A DNA stretch of 9,140 bases from CAZPXF01 sp964590945 (GCA_964590945.1 CAZPXF010000086.1:1-9140), one strand, 5' to 3'; counted from the first letter of the stretch, positions 1-6,194 are shown. Notes: generated from the letters alone by a model not told the origin. Made by a program: numbers and translations.

Positions 1-1
1 G

Positions 2-49
2 TACTGGTGGAAGAAGCAGCTGGGATATTTCCTTGGGAATCTTTTGTAA
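2..49 (+). CDS. possible C-terminal tail of an upstream gene
   Basis: The frame starting at base 2 reads YWWKKQLGYFLGNLL followed by TAA at 47-49. The aromatic and hydrophobic composition would suit the end of a membrane-associated protein, and the sequence after the stop turns AT-rich and non-coding. With only 15 codons no family can be named. Frame 1 is also open, to a TAA at about 94-96, so the choice of frame is a guess. Confidence 0.25.
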   Translation, partial: YWWKKQLGYFLGNLL

Positions 50-240
50 ATATCAGGATTCAAAAAATCTTAAGATTTGTTTTAGGGAATTTTTAAGGAA
101 GTGTCACAAATTTTCCATACTTTGGAAGTAGAATATGAACTATCCAATGAAACAGAAGCCGGGTGGCGGCACTACGAAATACGTTTTTCTGTTGCTTAGG
201 TTTCGACTAAAAATTCCATTTTCATAATGTTTACATACAA
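50..240. other. non-coding region with inverted repeats
   Basis: No convincing reading frame is present. A perfect 14-base palindrome, AAATCTTAAGATTT, lies at 65-78 and is followed by GTTTTAG, so it could act as a weak terminator for an upstream plus-strand gene. A longer foldable element spans 151-193: outer arms AACAGAA (151-157) and TTCTGTT (187-193) enclose a GC-rich hairpin GCCG/CGGC (158-161 and 167-170). The rest is AT-rich with nothing I can name. Confidence 0.4.
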
Positions 241-277
241 AAGACCGTTCACAGTGATGCGAGCGGTCTTATTTTGG
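241..277. terminator. hairpin, possible bidirectional terminator
   Basis: Arms AAGACCGTTC (241-250) and GAGCGGTCTT (261-270) form a 10-bp stem with one G-T wobble and a 10-base loop. The plus strand continues ATTTTGG and the minus strand continues TTGTATG, so both T tracts are short. It may end an upstream plus-strand transcript, or act as a second stop for the minus-strand gene at 311-760. Confidence 0.45.
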
Positions 278-290
278 AATACATTTGAAT

Positions 291-328
291 GAAAATACGC
301 GTTGGGAGAATTAAAACTCAACGTATTT
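291..328 (-). terminator. terminator overlapping the stop codon of the DUF6465-like gene
   Basis: On the minus strand the last codons form the 5' arm AAATACG-TTGAG (328-317). It pairs with CTC-CAA-CGTATTT (308-293), leaving a bulged C and a bulged CG. The loop (316-309) contains the TAA stop (313-311), and the stem is followed by TTTTC. The stem is AT-rich but long, and its position directly at the gene end supports a role as intrinsic terminator. Confidence 0.5.
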
Positions 329-760
329 ATTTTCCGCTTTATCGTTGATGACATAGTAAGCTCTGCGCTCATACGGGTTAATGTATGTGCGGAGTGATTT
401 GATGGAGCTTACGCGATGGCCTTCCGCCTTGTAAGCTTCTTTGATCTTGGCCACGATATCTTCAATCTTAACCTGAGAGCCTTCGAATTCAAAGAAAGTC
501 TCCTCAACCGGCGCTGCTTTTTTGGCCTTCGCAGGACGGCCCCTCTTGGCGGACTTTACGGTTTCCTTTGTGTCGGTAATTGCTTTTTTTGCTGTTTCCT
601 TTGCAGCAGGTACTTTGTCAGCGGCCTTTTTTGCGGATTCCTCAACTGCCTTTTTGGCGACAGCTGCCTTCTCGACGGTGATGTCAACCGTCTTTTCAGC
701 AGTTTTCTTTATGGAATCGGCAGCTTTTTTTGTAGCTTCAGTAGCTTTTGTTCTTGCCAT
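311..760 (-). CDS. Lys/Ala-rich DUF6465-like protein with AT-hook-like motif
   Basis: A protein of 149 residues in two parts. Residues 1-84 are low-complexity and rich in Lys, Ala, Glu and Thr (repeated KKA and AKK units), resembling histone H1-like or other disordered, helical polycations. Residues 72-78 (KRGRPAK) contain the RGRP core of an AT-hook, which in other proteins inserts into the minor groove of AT-rich DNA. Residues 87-149 are a compact domain with FFEFEGSQVKIEDIV and a Tyr/Arg-rich end, which I match from memory to the DUF6465 domain of Clostridia; its function is not established. The start at 760 is secured by AAAGGAG (775-769) eight bases upstream. It is a single-gene unit, divergent from the EamA gene, with its own promoter and terminator. 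DNA binding is inferred, not shown. Confidence is high that it is a gene and moderate for the family. Confidence 0.85.
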   Translation of the reverse strand: MARTKATEATKKAADSIKKTAEKTVDITVEKAAVAKKAVEESAKKAADKVPAAKETAKKAITDTKETVKSAKRGRPAKAKKAAPVEETFFEFEGSQVKIEDIVAKIKEAYKAEGHRVSSIKSLRTYINPYERRAYYVINDKAENKYVEF

Positions 761-793
761 TTTTAAATCTCCTTTATAATCAATTTTTTAATA

Positions 794-822
794 AGTGTAT
801 ATCGTTTGGCCGATAAATACAA
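794..822 (-). promoter_or_regulatory. probable promoter of the DUF6465-like gene
   Basis: On the minus strand, TTGTAT (822-817) and TACACT (799-794) are separated by 17 bases, placing the start of transcription shortly before the Shine-Dalgarno site at 775-769. The spacer and -10 edge hold an inverted repeat, TATCG (800-804) and CGATA (811-815), which could bind a regulator. The boxes match the sigma-A consensus only partly. Confidence 0.4.
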
Positions 823-886
823 GGTTTTTTTAAAATTAATCATATTTAGCGGGTCTGCAGGTGTGATCTGCAATGGATTCCGAAGC

Positions 887-914
887 TTGCAAAAATGAGA
901 AATCGGCATATAAT
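887..914 (+). promoter_or_regulatory. promoter of the EamA transporter gene
   Basis: TTGCAA (887-892) and a perfect TATAAT (909-914) are 16 bases apart, a good housekeeping promoter. Transcription would begin near 921, giving a leader of about 20 bases to the ATG at 942. This excludes the in-frame ATG at 873, which lies upstream of the promoter. Confidence 0.7.
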
Positions 915-941
915 AAGTGTGTCAGGAAAAGGGGGATTTTT

Positions 942-1811
942 ATGAAACAGAGAACAAAGGGAATTATCTGTATTATATTTTCAGCGTTTTGCTTTGCGCT
1001 TATGAACGTATGCGTGAGGGCGGCGGGAGATCTTCCGTCGATCGAGAAAAGCTTTTTCCGGAATCTGGTAGCGGCGTTCGTTGCCTTTGGCGTGCTCGTG
1101 AAAAACAGGACGCCGATGCATACAGGGGAAGGGAATCTGAAGTATCTTCTGATCCGTTCTATCTGCGGAACGCTCGGAATTTTGTGCAATTTCTATGCGG
1201 TGGATCATCTGGTGCTTTCGGATGCATCGATGCTGAATAAAATGTCGCCGTTTTTCGTCATTATTTTTTCTTATTTAATATTGAAGGAGAAGCTGAACAT
1301 CGTACAGGTGATTGCAGTAACAGGGGCTTTTGCAGGAAGTCTTCTTGTGATCAAGCCAACGTTTGCCAATATGGATCTGATCCCGTCGCTGATCGGTCTG
1401 GCCGGGGGACTGGGAGCCGGCATTGCGTATACAATGGTGCGGATTTTAGGACAGCGGGGCGTGGCAGGTCCGTTTGTCGTGTTCTTTTTCTCGGTGTTTT
1501 CCTGTCTTGTGACGCTGCCGTATCTGATCTTTCATTTTACGCCGATGACCACGCAGCAGCTTCTGATCCTTCTTGGAGCAGGCGTTGCCGCAACCGGAGG
1601 ACAGTTCGGTATTACGCAGGCGTATTTTTATGCTCCTGCGCGTGAAGTATCCGTGTATGATTATTCACAGATCATCTTTGCGGCGCTGCTTGGATTTGCA
1701 CTTTTCGGACAGATACCGGACCGATTCAGTGTGATCGGATATCTTGTGATCTGCGGGATGGCGATCCTGATGTTTCTCTATAATAACCGCAGGGATGCGG
1801 CGGCGGATTAA
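942..1811 (+). CDS. EamA/DMT-family membrane transporter
   Basis: A protein of 289 residues, the usual length for a drug/metabolite transporter with ten membrane helices in two EamA repeats. Hydrophobic segments cover almost the whole chain. The first repeat ends with SDASMLNKMSPFFVIIFS (93-110) and LKEKL (114-118), and the second with AREVSVYDYSQIIFAALLGF (233-252), both typical of the family. The short N-terminus MKQRTK and the basic C-terminus NNRRDAAAD suit cytoplasmic ends. Members export or import small metabolites such as amino acids or nucleotide-related compounds; the substrate cannot be deduced here. The start at 942 is chosen because GGGGGA (931-936) lies just upstream and the promoter at 887-914 precludes the longer version. 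The gene is monocistronic as far as seen and converges on coaBC across the gap. Confidence 0.88.
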   Translation: MKQRTKGIICIIFSAFCFALMNVCVRAAGDLPSIEKSFFRNLVAAFVAFGVLVKNRTPMHTGEGNLKYLLIRSICGTLGILCNFYAVDHLVLSDASMLNKMSPFFVIIFSYLILKEKLNIVQVIAVTGAFAGSLLVIKPTFANMDLIPSLIGLAGGLGAGIAYTMVRILGQRGVAGPFVVFFFSVFSCLVTLPYLIFHFTPMTTQQLLILLGAGVAATGGQFGITQAYFYAPAREVSVYDYSQIIFAALLGFALFGQIPDRFSVIGYLVICGMAILMFLYNNRRDAAAD

Positions 1812-1817
1812 CCGCCG
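1801..1817. other. GC-rich hairpin spanning the stop codon of the EamA gene
   Basis: CGGCGG (1801-1806) and CCGCCG (1812-1817) form a perfect 6-bp stem around the loop ATTAA, which contains the TAA stop. No T tract follows before the gap begins at 1840, so whether this belongs to a terminator cannot be decided. Confidence 0.35.
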
Positions 1818-1839
1818 TACCGTCCGGCGCGGGGGCTTA

Positions 1840-1939
1840 NNNNNNNNNNNNNNNNNNNNNNNNNNNNNNNNNNNNNNNNNNNNNNNNNNNNNNNNNNNNN
1901 NNNNNNNNNNNNNNNNNNNNNNNNNNNNNNNNNNNNNNN
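1840..1939. other. assembly gap of exactly 100 N
   Basis: The run is exactly 100 N, the usual placeholder for a scaffold gap of unknown size. It removes the last codons of coaBC and the intergenic space between two convergent genes. Any reading frame drawn across it, such as one ending at TTA 1837-1839, has no support. Confidence 0.97.
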
Positions 1940-3138
1940 CCGGTCGTGTGCCGCATCCGAAGCAGCTCATCGAGGATCCGGTCAGCCGCGTCTTCCTTGC
2001 TCATAAGCTCAAGCGGGACGATCCCGTCGCGCCTGATCAGCGTGATCCTGTTTGTGTCGGTCTGGAATCCGGCGCCGGACTCTTTGAGGTTGTTGGCGGC
2101 GATCATATCGACATTTTTGCTCTCAAGCTTCTTGCTGGAATTGGCGAGCATATCCCTGGTTTCCATAGAAAATCCGCAGATAAGCTGCCCCTTTGGCTTG
2201 CGGCTTCCAAGATATTTGAGGATATCCTTTGTCCGGGTCAGCGGTATGGACATGTCGCCGGAGTTCTTTTTGATCTTATCATCCGCAACATCGGCCGGGC
2301 GATAGTCGGCCACCGCCGCAGATTTGATGATAAAATCGGCGCCTTCTGCGCGGGATGTAACTGCGTTATACATATCCTCCGCGGATATGACAGGTACGAC
2401 GTCGACAAACGGCGGCGGGGCGATGGAAGTCGGGCCGCTCACAAGCGTAACGGAAGCGCCGCGAAGGGAAGCACGCCTCGCGATGGCGTACCCCATTTTG
2501 CCGGAAGAATGATTCGTGATATAGCGGACAGGATCGATGGCTTCCTGCGTAGGGCCGGCGGTTACGAGAACGTTTAAGCCCTTCAGATCCTTCTCGCAGG
2601 CAATCTCCTGAAGAATGTGGTTTACCAGAACGTCTTCGGAAGGAAGCTTGCCCTTGCCGACCGCTCCGCAGGCAAGACGCCCGGAAGCGGTCTCGATGAT
2701 GTGGAAGCCAAAAGCAGCAAGCTTTTTCAGATTATCCTGCAGGATCGGGTTCTCGTACATATTTGTATTCATTGCCGGAGCGATGTAAACCGGACATTTC
2801 GCGGCCATAACGGTTGTGGTGAGCATATCGTCGGCGATGCCGCCCGCGATCCTGCCGATGATATCTGCGCTTGCCGGGGCGATGAGAAATAAGTCCGCTT
2901 TCTCCGCCAGCGCTACATGAGCCACATGGAACTGGAAATTGCGGTCAAATGTGTCGACCAGGCATTTCGTATTTGTCAAAGCCTCAAAGGTCACCGGAGT
3001 GATGAACTGCGCCGCGTTCTTTGTCATTATGACATGCACCTCACAGCGCTGTTTTACGAGCATACTGGCAACATTGGCCATTTTGTATGCGGCGATACTG
3101 CCGGTCACTCCAAGTACAACGGTTTTTCCTTTTAACAT
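1940..3138 (-). CDS. coaBC: bifunctional CoaBC (PPC decarboxylase / phosphopantothenate-cysteine ligase), 3' end in gap
   Basis: CoaBC joins cysteine to 4'-phosphopantothenate and then decarboxylates the product to 4'-phosphopantetheine, steps two and three from pantothenate to CoA, in the cytosol. The N-terminal FMN-dependent CoaC domain shows GVTGSIAAYK (10-19), the likely catalytic His74 in HVALAEKAD, APASADIIGR (87-96), PAMN (121-124) and the flap cysteine C157 in GRLACG. The CoaB domain shows VTAGPTQEAIDPVRYITNHS (192-211), SSGKMG (211-216), AAVADYRP (274-281) and DKIKK (287-291). In all, 399 residues are visible against roughly 400 for the family, so only the extreme C-terminus is lost. 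The ATG at 3138 follows AGGAGG (3150-3145) at a spacing of six; an in-frame extension upstream has no such site. It is divergent from the DUF885 gene and lies in the same window as panGBC but not in that operon. Confidence 0.95.
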
Positions 3139-3185
3139 AAAATCCCTCCTGGGTATCAGATTCATTGCATGGTTCATTCAGCGTA

Positions 3186-3214
3186 ATTGTATATGAAAAC
3201 AAAGGAAAAAACAA
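3186..3214 (-). promoter_or_regulatory. probable coaBC promoter
   Basis: On the minus strand, TTGTTT (3214-3209) and TACAAT (3191-3186) are 17 bases apart, giving a leader of roughly 40 bases before coaBC. The -35 box lies only a few bases from the start of the divergent DUF885 gene and abuts its ribosome binding site, so the two genes share a very tight control region. No plus-strand promoter of similar quality is visible here. Confidence 0.5.
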
Positions 3215-3218
3215 GTGC

Positions 3219-5015
3219 ATGGGACATTCCCGGGATTCATATATTAGTGAAAAAGATTTCCGGAGTCCGCTCTTGAAAAAACGATCCTTTCGCACCCGCG
3301 TCATTCTTTTTTCCCTGCCGGTGTTCGCCGCAGTATCCGTATCCGCTGTATTCCTGTTTTTCGGCTCGCGCACAGCCGGAGGTTCGGAGGATGCGGAATT
3401 TGATTCATTTACGAAGGAGCTGTTTGTGCAGGAGGTTTGCGCGAGCACGATTTCCCTCCATTACACGCTCGACCACCCGGAGGATTACGGGATCACGGAT
3501 GTTCCGGTTACATATGGCGGCTTCTCCGCGGATGCATCCGGCGCGCAGGAATATATCAGATACTATCAAAGACTTCTTCATACCTTTTCTCCGGGGAAGC
3601 TTTCAGAGGATAACCGGCTTACATGGCGGATCCTTGATGATTACCTGGAAAACTCTTATAACGAGGCAAAATACATTCTCTATCAGGAGCCGTTAAGTCC
3701 GGTCACCGGGATCCACGCGCAGCTCCCGGTTCTTCTGGCGGAATTCCCGCTGCATGACAGGGACGACGTGGATGACTACCTCGCGCTTTTATCTGTGACG
3801 CCGGAATATTTCGCGTCGATCGCGGAATTTGAAAAAGAGAAGTCGGAAAAGGGGCTTTTCTGTACGGATTCCGTCCTGGATGAGATCCTTTCCCAGTGCG
3901 AGGATTTTATCAACATGGAGGATAATTATCTCATCACTTCCTTTGAGGAGCGTATCGAAGATGTTCCGGGAATGGATGCGAAGCTTCAGGAAAACTATAG
4001 CGGGAAGAATAAGCAGCTGGTCGAAGTGTCGGTTCTTCCGGCCTACAGGGCGCTTATGGATTCTTTGGAGGCTTTGCGGGGAACCGGGAAAAACGCCTGC
4101 GGCCTTTCCTGTTTTCCGGAAGGAAAGGCGTGCTACGCGCAGCTTATCCGGTCGGAAACGGGTTCTGAGCGTTCTCTGAATGAGCTTGAGCGGATGATCG
4201 CGGCGCAGATTGACGCGGACCTTTCAAAAGCCGCCGAAACGCAGCTTAAGAATCCGCAGCTTCAGGGAAAGCAGATCACGATCGGACGCCTGACCCCGCA
4301 GGAGATACTGAAAAACCTGCAGGCAAAGCTCTCGGCGGTCTTTCCGGTTTCTGCGGGAAGCGATGTTCAGGTCAAAAATGTCCCGGAGAATCTGGAGGAG
4401 CATTTAAGTCCCGCTTTCTATCTGATCCCGCCGATCGATAATCCCGGCAGCCAGGTCATTTATCTTAATAATGCAGACGAAATGGATCCGCTGGAACTCT
4501 TTACGACTCTGGCTCATGAAGGCTATCCGGGACATATGTATCAGAACGCGTGGATGAACGATCAGATCGATTCCCCTCTGCGCTGTATTCTGAACTATGG
4601 GGGTTATACGGAAGGCTGGGCGACCTATACGGAAATGATGAGCTACTATGCAAGCGGCCTTTCTGAGGCGGAGGCGGTGATCGCGCAATCCGCCGCCTCT
4701 GCTAATCTCGGCATTTACGCCTACTGTGATCTGAAGATTCACGGGGATGGGTGGACGCTGAAAGATACGAGGAAATACCTGAAAAAATATGGGATCACGG
4801 ATTCCGCCACAGTCTCCGGCATTTACAATCTGATACTTGGGGATCCGGCGAATTATATGAAATATTACGTCGGCTATCTGGAATTTCTGGAACTGAAAAA
4901 AGAAGCCCGCGCAGACAGCGCAGGCTTCTCAGAGAGCGATTTCCATAAGAAAATACTGGAGACCGGCCCGGCTCCGTTTAAAATCCTGCGGGAGCAGGTG
5001 CTTTCAGGCGACTGA
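3219..5015 (+). CDS. DUF885-family zinc metallopeptidase, membrane-anchored
   Basis: A protein of 598 residues. Residues 1-27 are polar and basic (KKRSFRTR), followed by one hydrophobic segment at about 28-49 and then a hydrophilic body, so the chain is probably anchored or secreted with the enzyme outside. There is no lipobox cysteine. The zinc-binding signature HEGYPGH is at 433-439 and the downstream EGWATYTE at 465-472 supplies the glutamate expected as third ligand; this pair is typical of DUF885 proteins, which are related to gluzincin peptidases. ATG 3219 is chosen because AAAGGA lies about 12 bases upstream; a longer in-frame reading would need TTG at 3165 with no ribosome site. The gene ends six bases from the convergent marR gene, and its 3' part contains that gene's terminator on the other strand. 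Substrate unknown; an exported oligopeptidase role is inferred. Confidence 0.85.
   Translation: MGHSRDSYISEKDFRSPLLKKRSFRTRVILFSLPVFAAVSVSAVFLFFGSRTAGGSEDAEFDSFTKELFVQEVCASTISLHYTLDHPEDYGITDVPVTYGGFSADASGAQEYIRYYQRLLHTFSPGKLSEDNRLTWRILDDYLENSYNEAKYILYQEPLSPVTGIHAQLPVLLAEFPLHDRDDVDDYLALLSVTPEYFASIAEFEKEKSEKGLFCTDSVLDEILSQCEDFINMEDNYLITSFEERIEDVPGMDAKLQENYSGKNKQLVEVSVLPAYRALMDSLEALRGTGKNACGLSCFPEGKACYAQLIRSETGSERSLNELERMIAAQIDADLSKAAETQLKNPQLQGKQITIGRLTPQEILKNLQAKLSAVFPVSAGSDVQVKNVPENLEEHLSPAFYLIPPIDNPGSQVIYLNNADEMDPLELFTTLAHEGYPGHMYQNAWMNDQIDSPLRCILNYGGYTEGWATYTEMMSYYASGLSEAEAVIAQSAASANLGIYAYCDLKIHGDGWTLKDTRKYLKKYGITDSATVSGIYNLILGDPANYMKYYVGYLEFLELKKEARADSAGFSESDFHKKILETGPAPFKILREQVLSGD
4896..4929 (-). 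terminator. strong intrinsic terminator for the marR transcript, inside the DUF885 coding sequence
   Basis: Arms AGAAGCC-C-GCGC (4901-4912) and GCGC-A-GGCTTCT (4918-4929) form an 11-bp stem with one C-A mismatch and the loop AGACA. On the minus strand the hairpin runs directly into six T (4901-4896, the first being the base of the stem). It lies about 95 bases beyond the marR stop at 5022, the right place to end that transcript, although it is embedded in DUF885 codons on the other strand. Confidence 0.75.
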
Positions 5016-5033
5016 CCGGGATCAGTAATTTTT
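5011..5033 (+). terminator. weak hairpin between convergent stops
   Basis: ACTGA (5011-5015) and TCAGT (5022-5026) form a 5-bp stem with a six-base loop, followed by AATTTTT. The arms include the TGA of the DUF885 gene and the complement of the marR stop. The short stem makes it a poor terminator for the plus-strand gene, but none better is visible. Confidence 0.35.
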
Positions 5034-5456
5034 AAAAAATGCATTCAGCTTATCCAGCGACCGAACAAGGATCTCCATTTCCTGTTCTTCCATATCAGCG
5101 CTGACCGCTTTTATCATCTTGTCGTGAAATTCTGCGTGGTGCTGATATGCGCGCTGCCCCTTCTCTGTCAGGGAAATGAGAACGACCCTCCGGTCTTCTT
5201 CGCTCCGCTCACGGGTTACGTATCCTTTCCGCACAAGACCATTTACCGCAATCGTAAGCGTCCCCGTTGTAACCGAAAGCGCCTTCGCGACGGAAGACAT
5301 ATTTTTCGGCTCGCGGACGCCGATTGCTTCAATGATGTGCATATCATTATAGCTGATATCCTTAAATTCTCCTGAGATCAATGCTTTCTGCTCGATCGCC
5401 ATGATATCGTTGAACAGATGCACCAGAATCTGATTCAGAGTTTCGTATGCCCCCAT
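5022..5456 (-). CDS. MarR-family regulator, FabT-like
   Basis: A protein of 144 residues, the usual MarR size. The winged helix-turn-helix covers about 36-104: MSSVAKALSVTTGTLTIAVN (53-72) is the helix-turn-helix and RSEEDRRVVLISLTEKG (84-100) the wing, ending in the family's typical EKG. FNDIMAIEQKAL near the N-terminus, DMHIIEAIG (38-46) and the RSEEDRRVV block closely resemble, from memory, FabT, the repressor of fatty-acid synthesis genes in streptococci and related Firmicutes. Unlike typical fabT loci, no fab gene is nearby; the upstream neighbour is spmB, 87 bases away. The start at 5456 has AGGAG (5469-5465) eight bases upstream. It has its own strong promoter with a palindrome at the -35 box, suggesting autoregulation. 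The MarR assignment is secure; the FabT role is inferred from sequence likeness only. Confidence 0.9.
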   Translation of the reverse strand: MGAYETLNQILVHLFNDIMAIEQKALISGEFKDISYNDMHIIEAIGVREPKNMSSVAKALSVTTGTLTIAVNGLVRKGYVTRERSEEDRRVVLISLTEKGQRAYQHHAEFHDKMIKAVSADMEEQEMEILVRSLDKLNAFFKNY

Positions 5457-5497
5457 CGTATGTTCTCCTATCTTTTTATTTTCACGCTTGTATCATT

Positions 5498-5526
5498 ATT
5501 ATATAGAAATTGTCGCACATTTGCAA
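5498..5526 (-). promoter_or_regulatory. promoter of the marR gene with palindrome at -35
   Basis: On the minus strand, TTGCAA (5526-5521) and a perfect TATAAT (5503-5498) are separated by 17 bases, a strong housekeeping promoter about 40 bases before the start codon. The -35 box is the centre of a perfect 10-base palindrome, ATTTGCAAAT (5519-5528), where a dimeric regulator could block polymerase. Confidence 0.7.
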
Positions 5527-5543
5527 ATATATACATAAGAAAT

Positions 5544-6089
5544 TCAGATCATAAACCATTTTACTACAAGAACGCTCGCGAGGATTCCGGCCGCGGTCGC
5601 TATGAGAGCGCCGGGAAGCGTCCACCTCGTTTTCTTTACGTGCGCTGCGATAAAATAAACGGACATCGTGTAAAATACAGTCTCGCAGCTTGAGGCCATG
5701 ACCGATGCGGTAAGTCCCGTCACAGAGTCGGCGCCGTATTCCTTGAAAATATCCAGCAAAATCCCGGCAGCCGCCGAGGATGAGAAAAGCCGGATCACGG
5801 CCAGGGGGACAAGGGAGGCCGGAAAGCCGATCTTTTCTGTAAAAATTCCGAGGGTCTTTGCGAGCATTTCCAGAAATCCGGACGCCCGAAGAAGGCCGAT
5901 CGCCACCATAAGGCCGACGAGCGTCGGCATGATCTGTATGACTGTCTCAAATCCATTTTTCGCGCCGTGTATAAAATCCTGATAGACGTTCTGTTTTTCC
6001 AGGATTCCGTAGCCGACGATCAGAACGATCGTCAGAGGGATCGCTGCGTTGGAGAGGTATAAAAGTATTTCCAGAATGATTTCTTTCAT
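5544..6089 (-). CDS. spmB: spore maturation protein B
   Basis: A membrane protein of 181 residues, close to the roughly 178 of Bacillus subtilis SpmB, with a nucleoside-recognition (Gate) fold. Hydrophobic helices lie at about 8-29, 52-67, 90-112, 127-149 and 158-178. Conserved-type blocks are YQDFIHGAKNGFETVIQIMP (36-55), RLFSSSAAAGILLDIF (100-115), KEYGADS (116-122) and CETVFYTMSVYF (135-146). SpmA and SpmB are needed for spore core dehydration and heat resistance in Bacillus; the molecular activity is not settled. The ATG at 6089 is the only in-frame start before a TAA upstream, but its ribosome binding site is poor: no AGGAGG-like sequence lies within 20 bases. A sigma-E-type promoter lies just upstream. 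spmA, usually the gene before it, is absent. No clear terminator follows, so read-through into marR is possible. Confidence 0.88.
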   Translation of the reverse strand: MKEIILEILLYLSNAAIPLTIVLIVGYGILEKQNVYQDFIHGAKNGFETVIQIMPTLVGLMVAIGLLRASGFLEMLAKTLGIFTEKIGFPASLVPLAVIRLFSSSAAAGILLDIFKEYGADSVTGLTASVMASSCETVFYTMSVYFIAAHVKKTRWTLPGALIATAAGILASVLVVKWFMI

Positions 6090-6113
6090 GGGACTGCCAG
6101 GCTGTTTTTTTAT

Positions 6114-6143
6114 ATTGTATGAGAAGTGCGCCGGACATTATAC
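6114..6143 (-). promoter_or_regulatory. sigma-E-type (mother-cell) promoter of spmB
   Basis: On the minus strand, CATACAAT (6121-6114) matches the Bacillus sigma-E -10 consensus CATACAHT at every position. Fifteen bases upstream lies GTATAAT (6143-6137), which fits five of seven positions of the sigma-E -35 consensus KMATATT. Transcription would start about 18 bases before the spmB ATG. In B. subtilis the spmAB genes are transcribed by sigma-E, so gene and promoter agree. TATAAT within the -35 could also be read as a sigma-A -10, but no -35 partner is visible for it. Confidence 0.65.
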
Positions 6144-6146
6144 GGG

Positions 6147-6165
6147 AAATTGTATTTTACAATTT
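6147..6165. repeat. inverted repeat between the spmB and panG promoters
   Basis: AAATTGTA (6147-6154) and TACAATTT (6158-6165) are perfect 8-base inverted arms around TTT. The element sits immediately upstream of the spmB -35 box and about 30 bases upstream of the pan operon -35 box, where an operator could act on either gene. It may also be chance in this very AT-rich stretch. Confidence 0.4.
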
Positions 6166-6194
6166 TATAATTTTTTTAATATGCACAAAATACA

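Noticed and set aside
158..170. Possible cyclic-di-GMP riboswitch because of GCCGGG
   Set aside because: The other conserved parts of that riboswitch, including the GCAAA-type segments, are not visible nearby.
416..766. Plus-strand frame opposite the DUF6465-like gene, rich in Phe, Cys and Leu
   Set aside because: Its composition is the mirror of Lys/Ala codons on the other strand, and the minus-strand gene has promoter, ribosome site and terminator.
873..941. Longer N-terminus of the EamA transporter from ATG 873
   Set aside because: The -35 and -10 boxes (887-914) lie inside it, and the ATG at 942 has a strong ribosome binding site; the extra 23 residues are charged and unlike the family.
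1837..1939. coaBC stop at 1837 after the gap
   Set aside because: The gap length is a placeholder, so the frame beyond it is arbitrary; coaBC is annotated only to 1940.
1795..2577. Plus-strand open frame through the N run
   Set aside because: It depends on the gap being exactly 100 bases and is antisense to the clear CoaB and CoaC motifs.
5947..6138. Remnant of spmA overlapping the spmB start
   Set aside because: The frame has no membrane segments or SpmA-like sequence and merely shifts against the spmB N-terminus.
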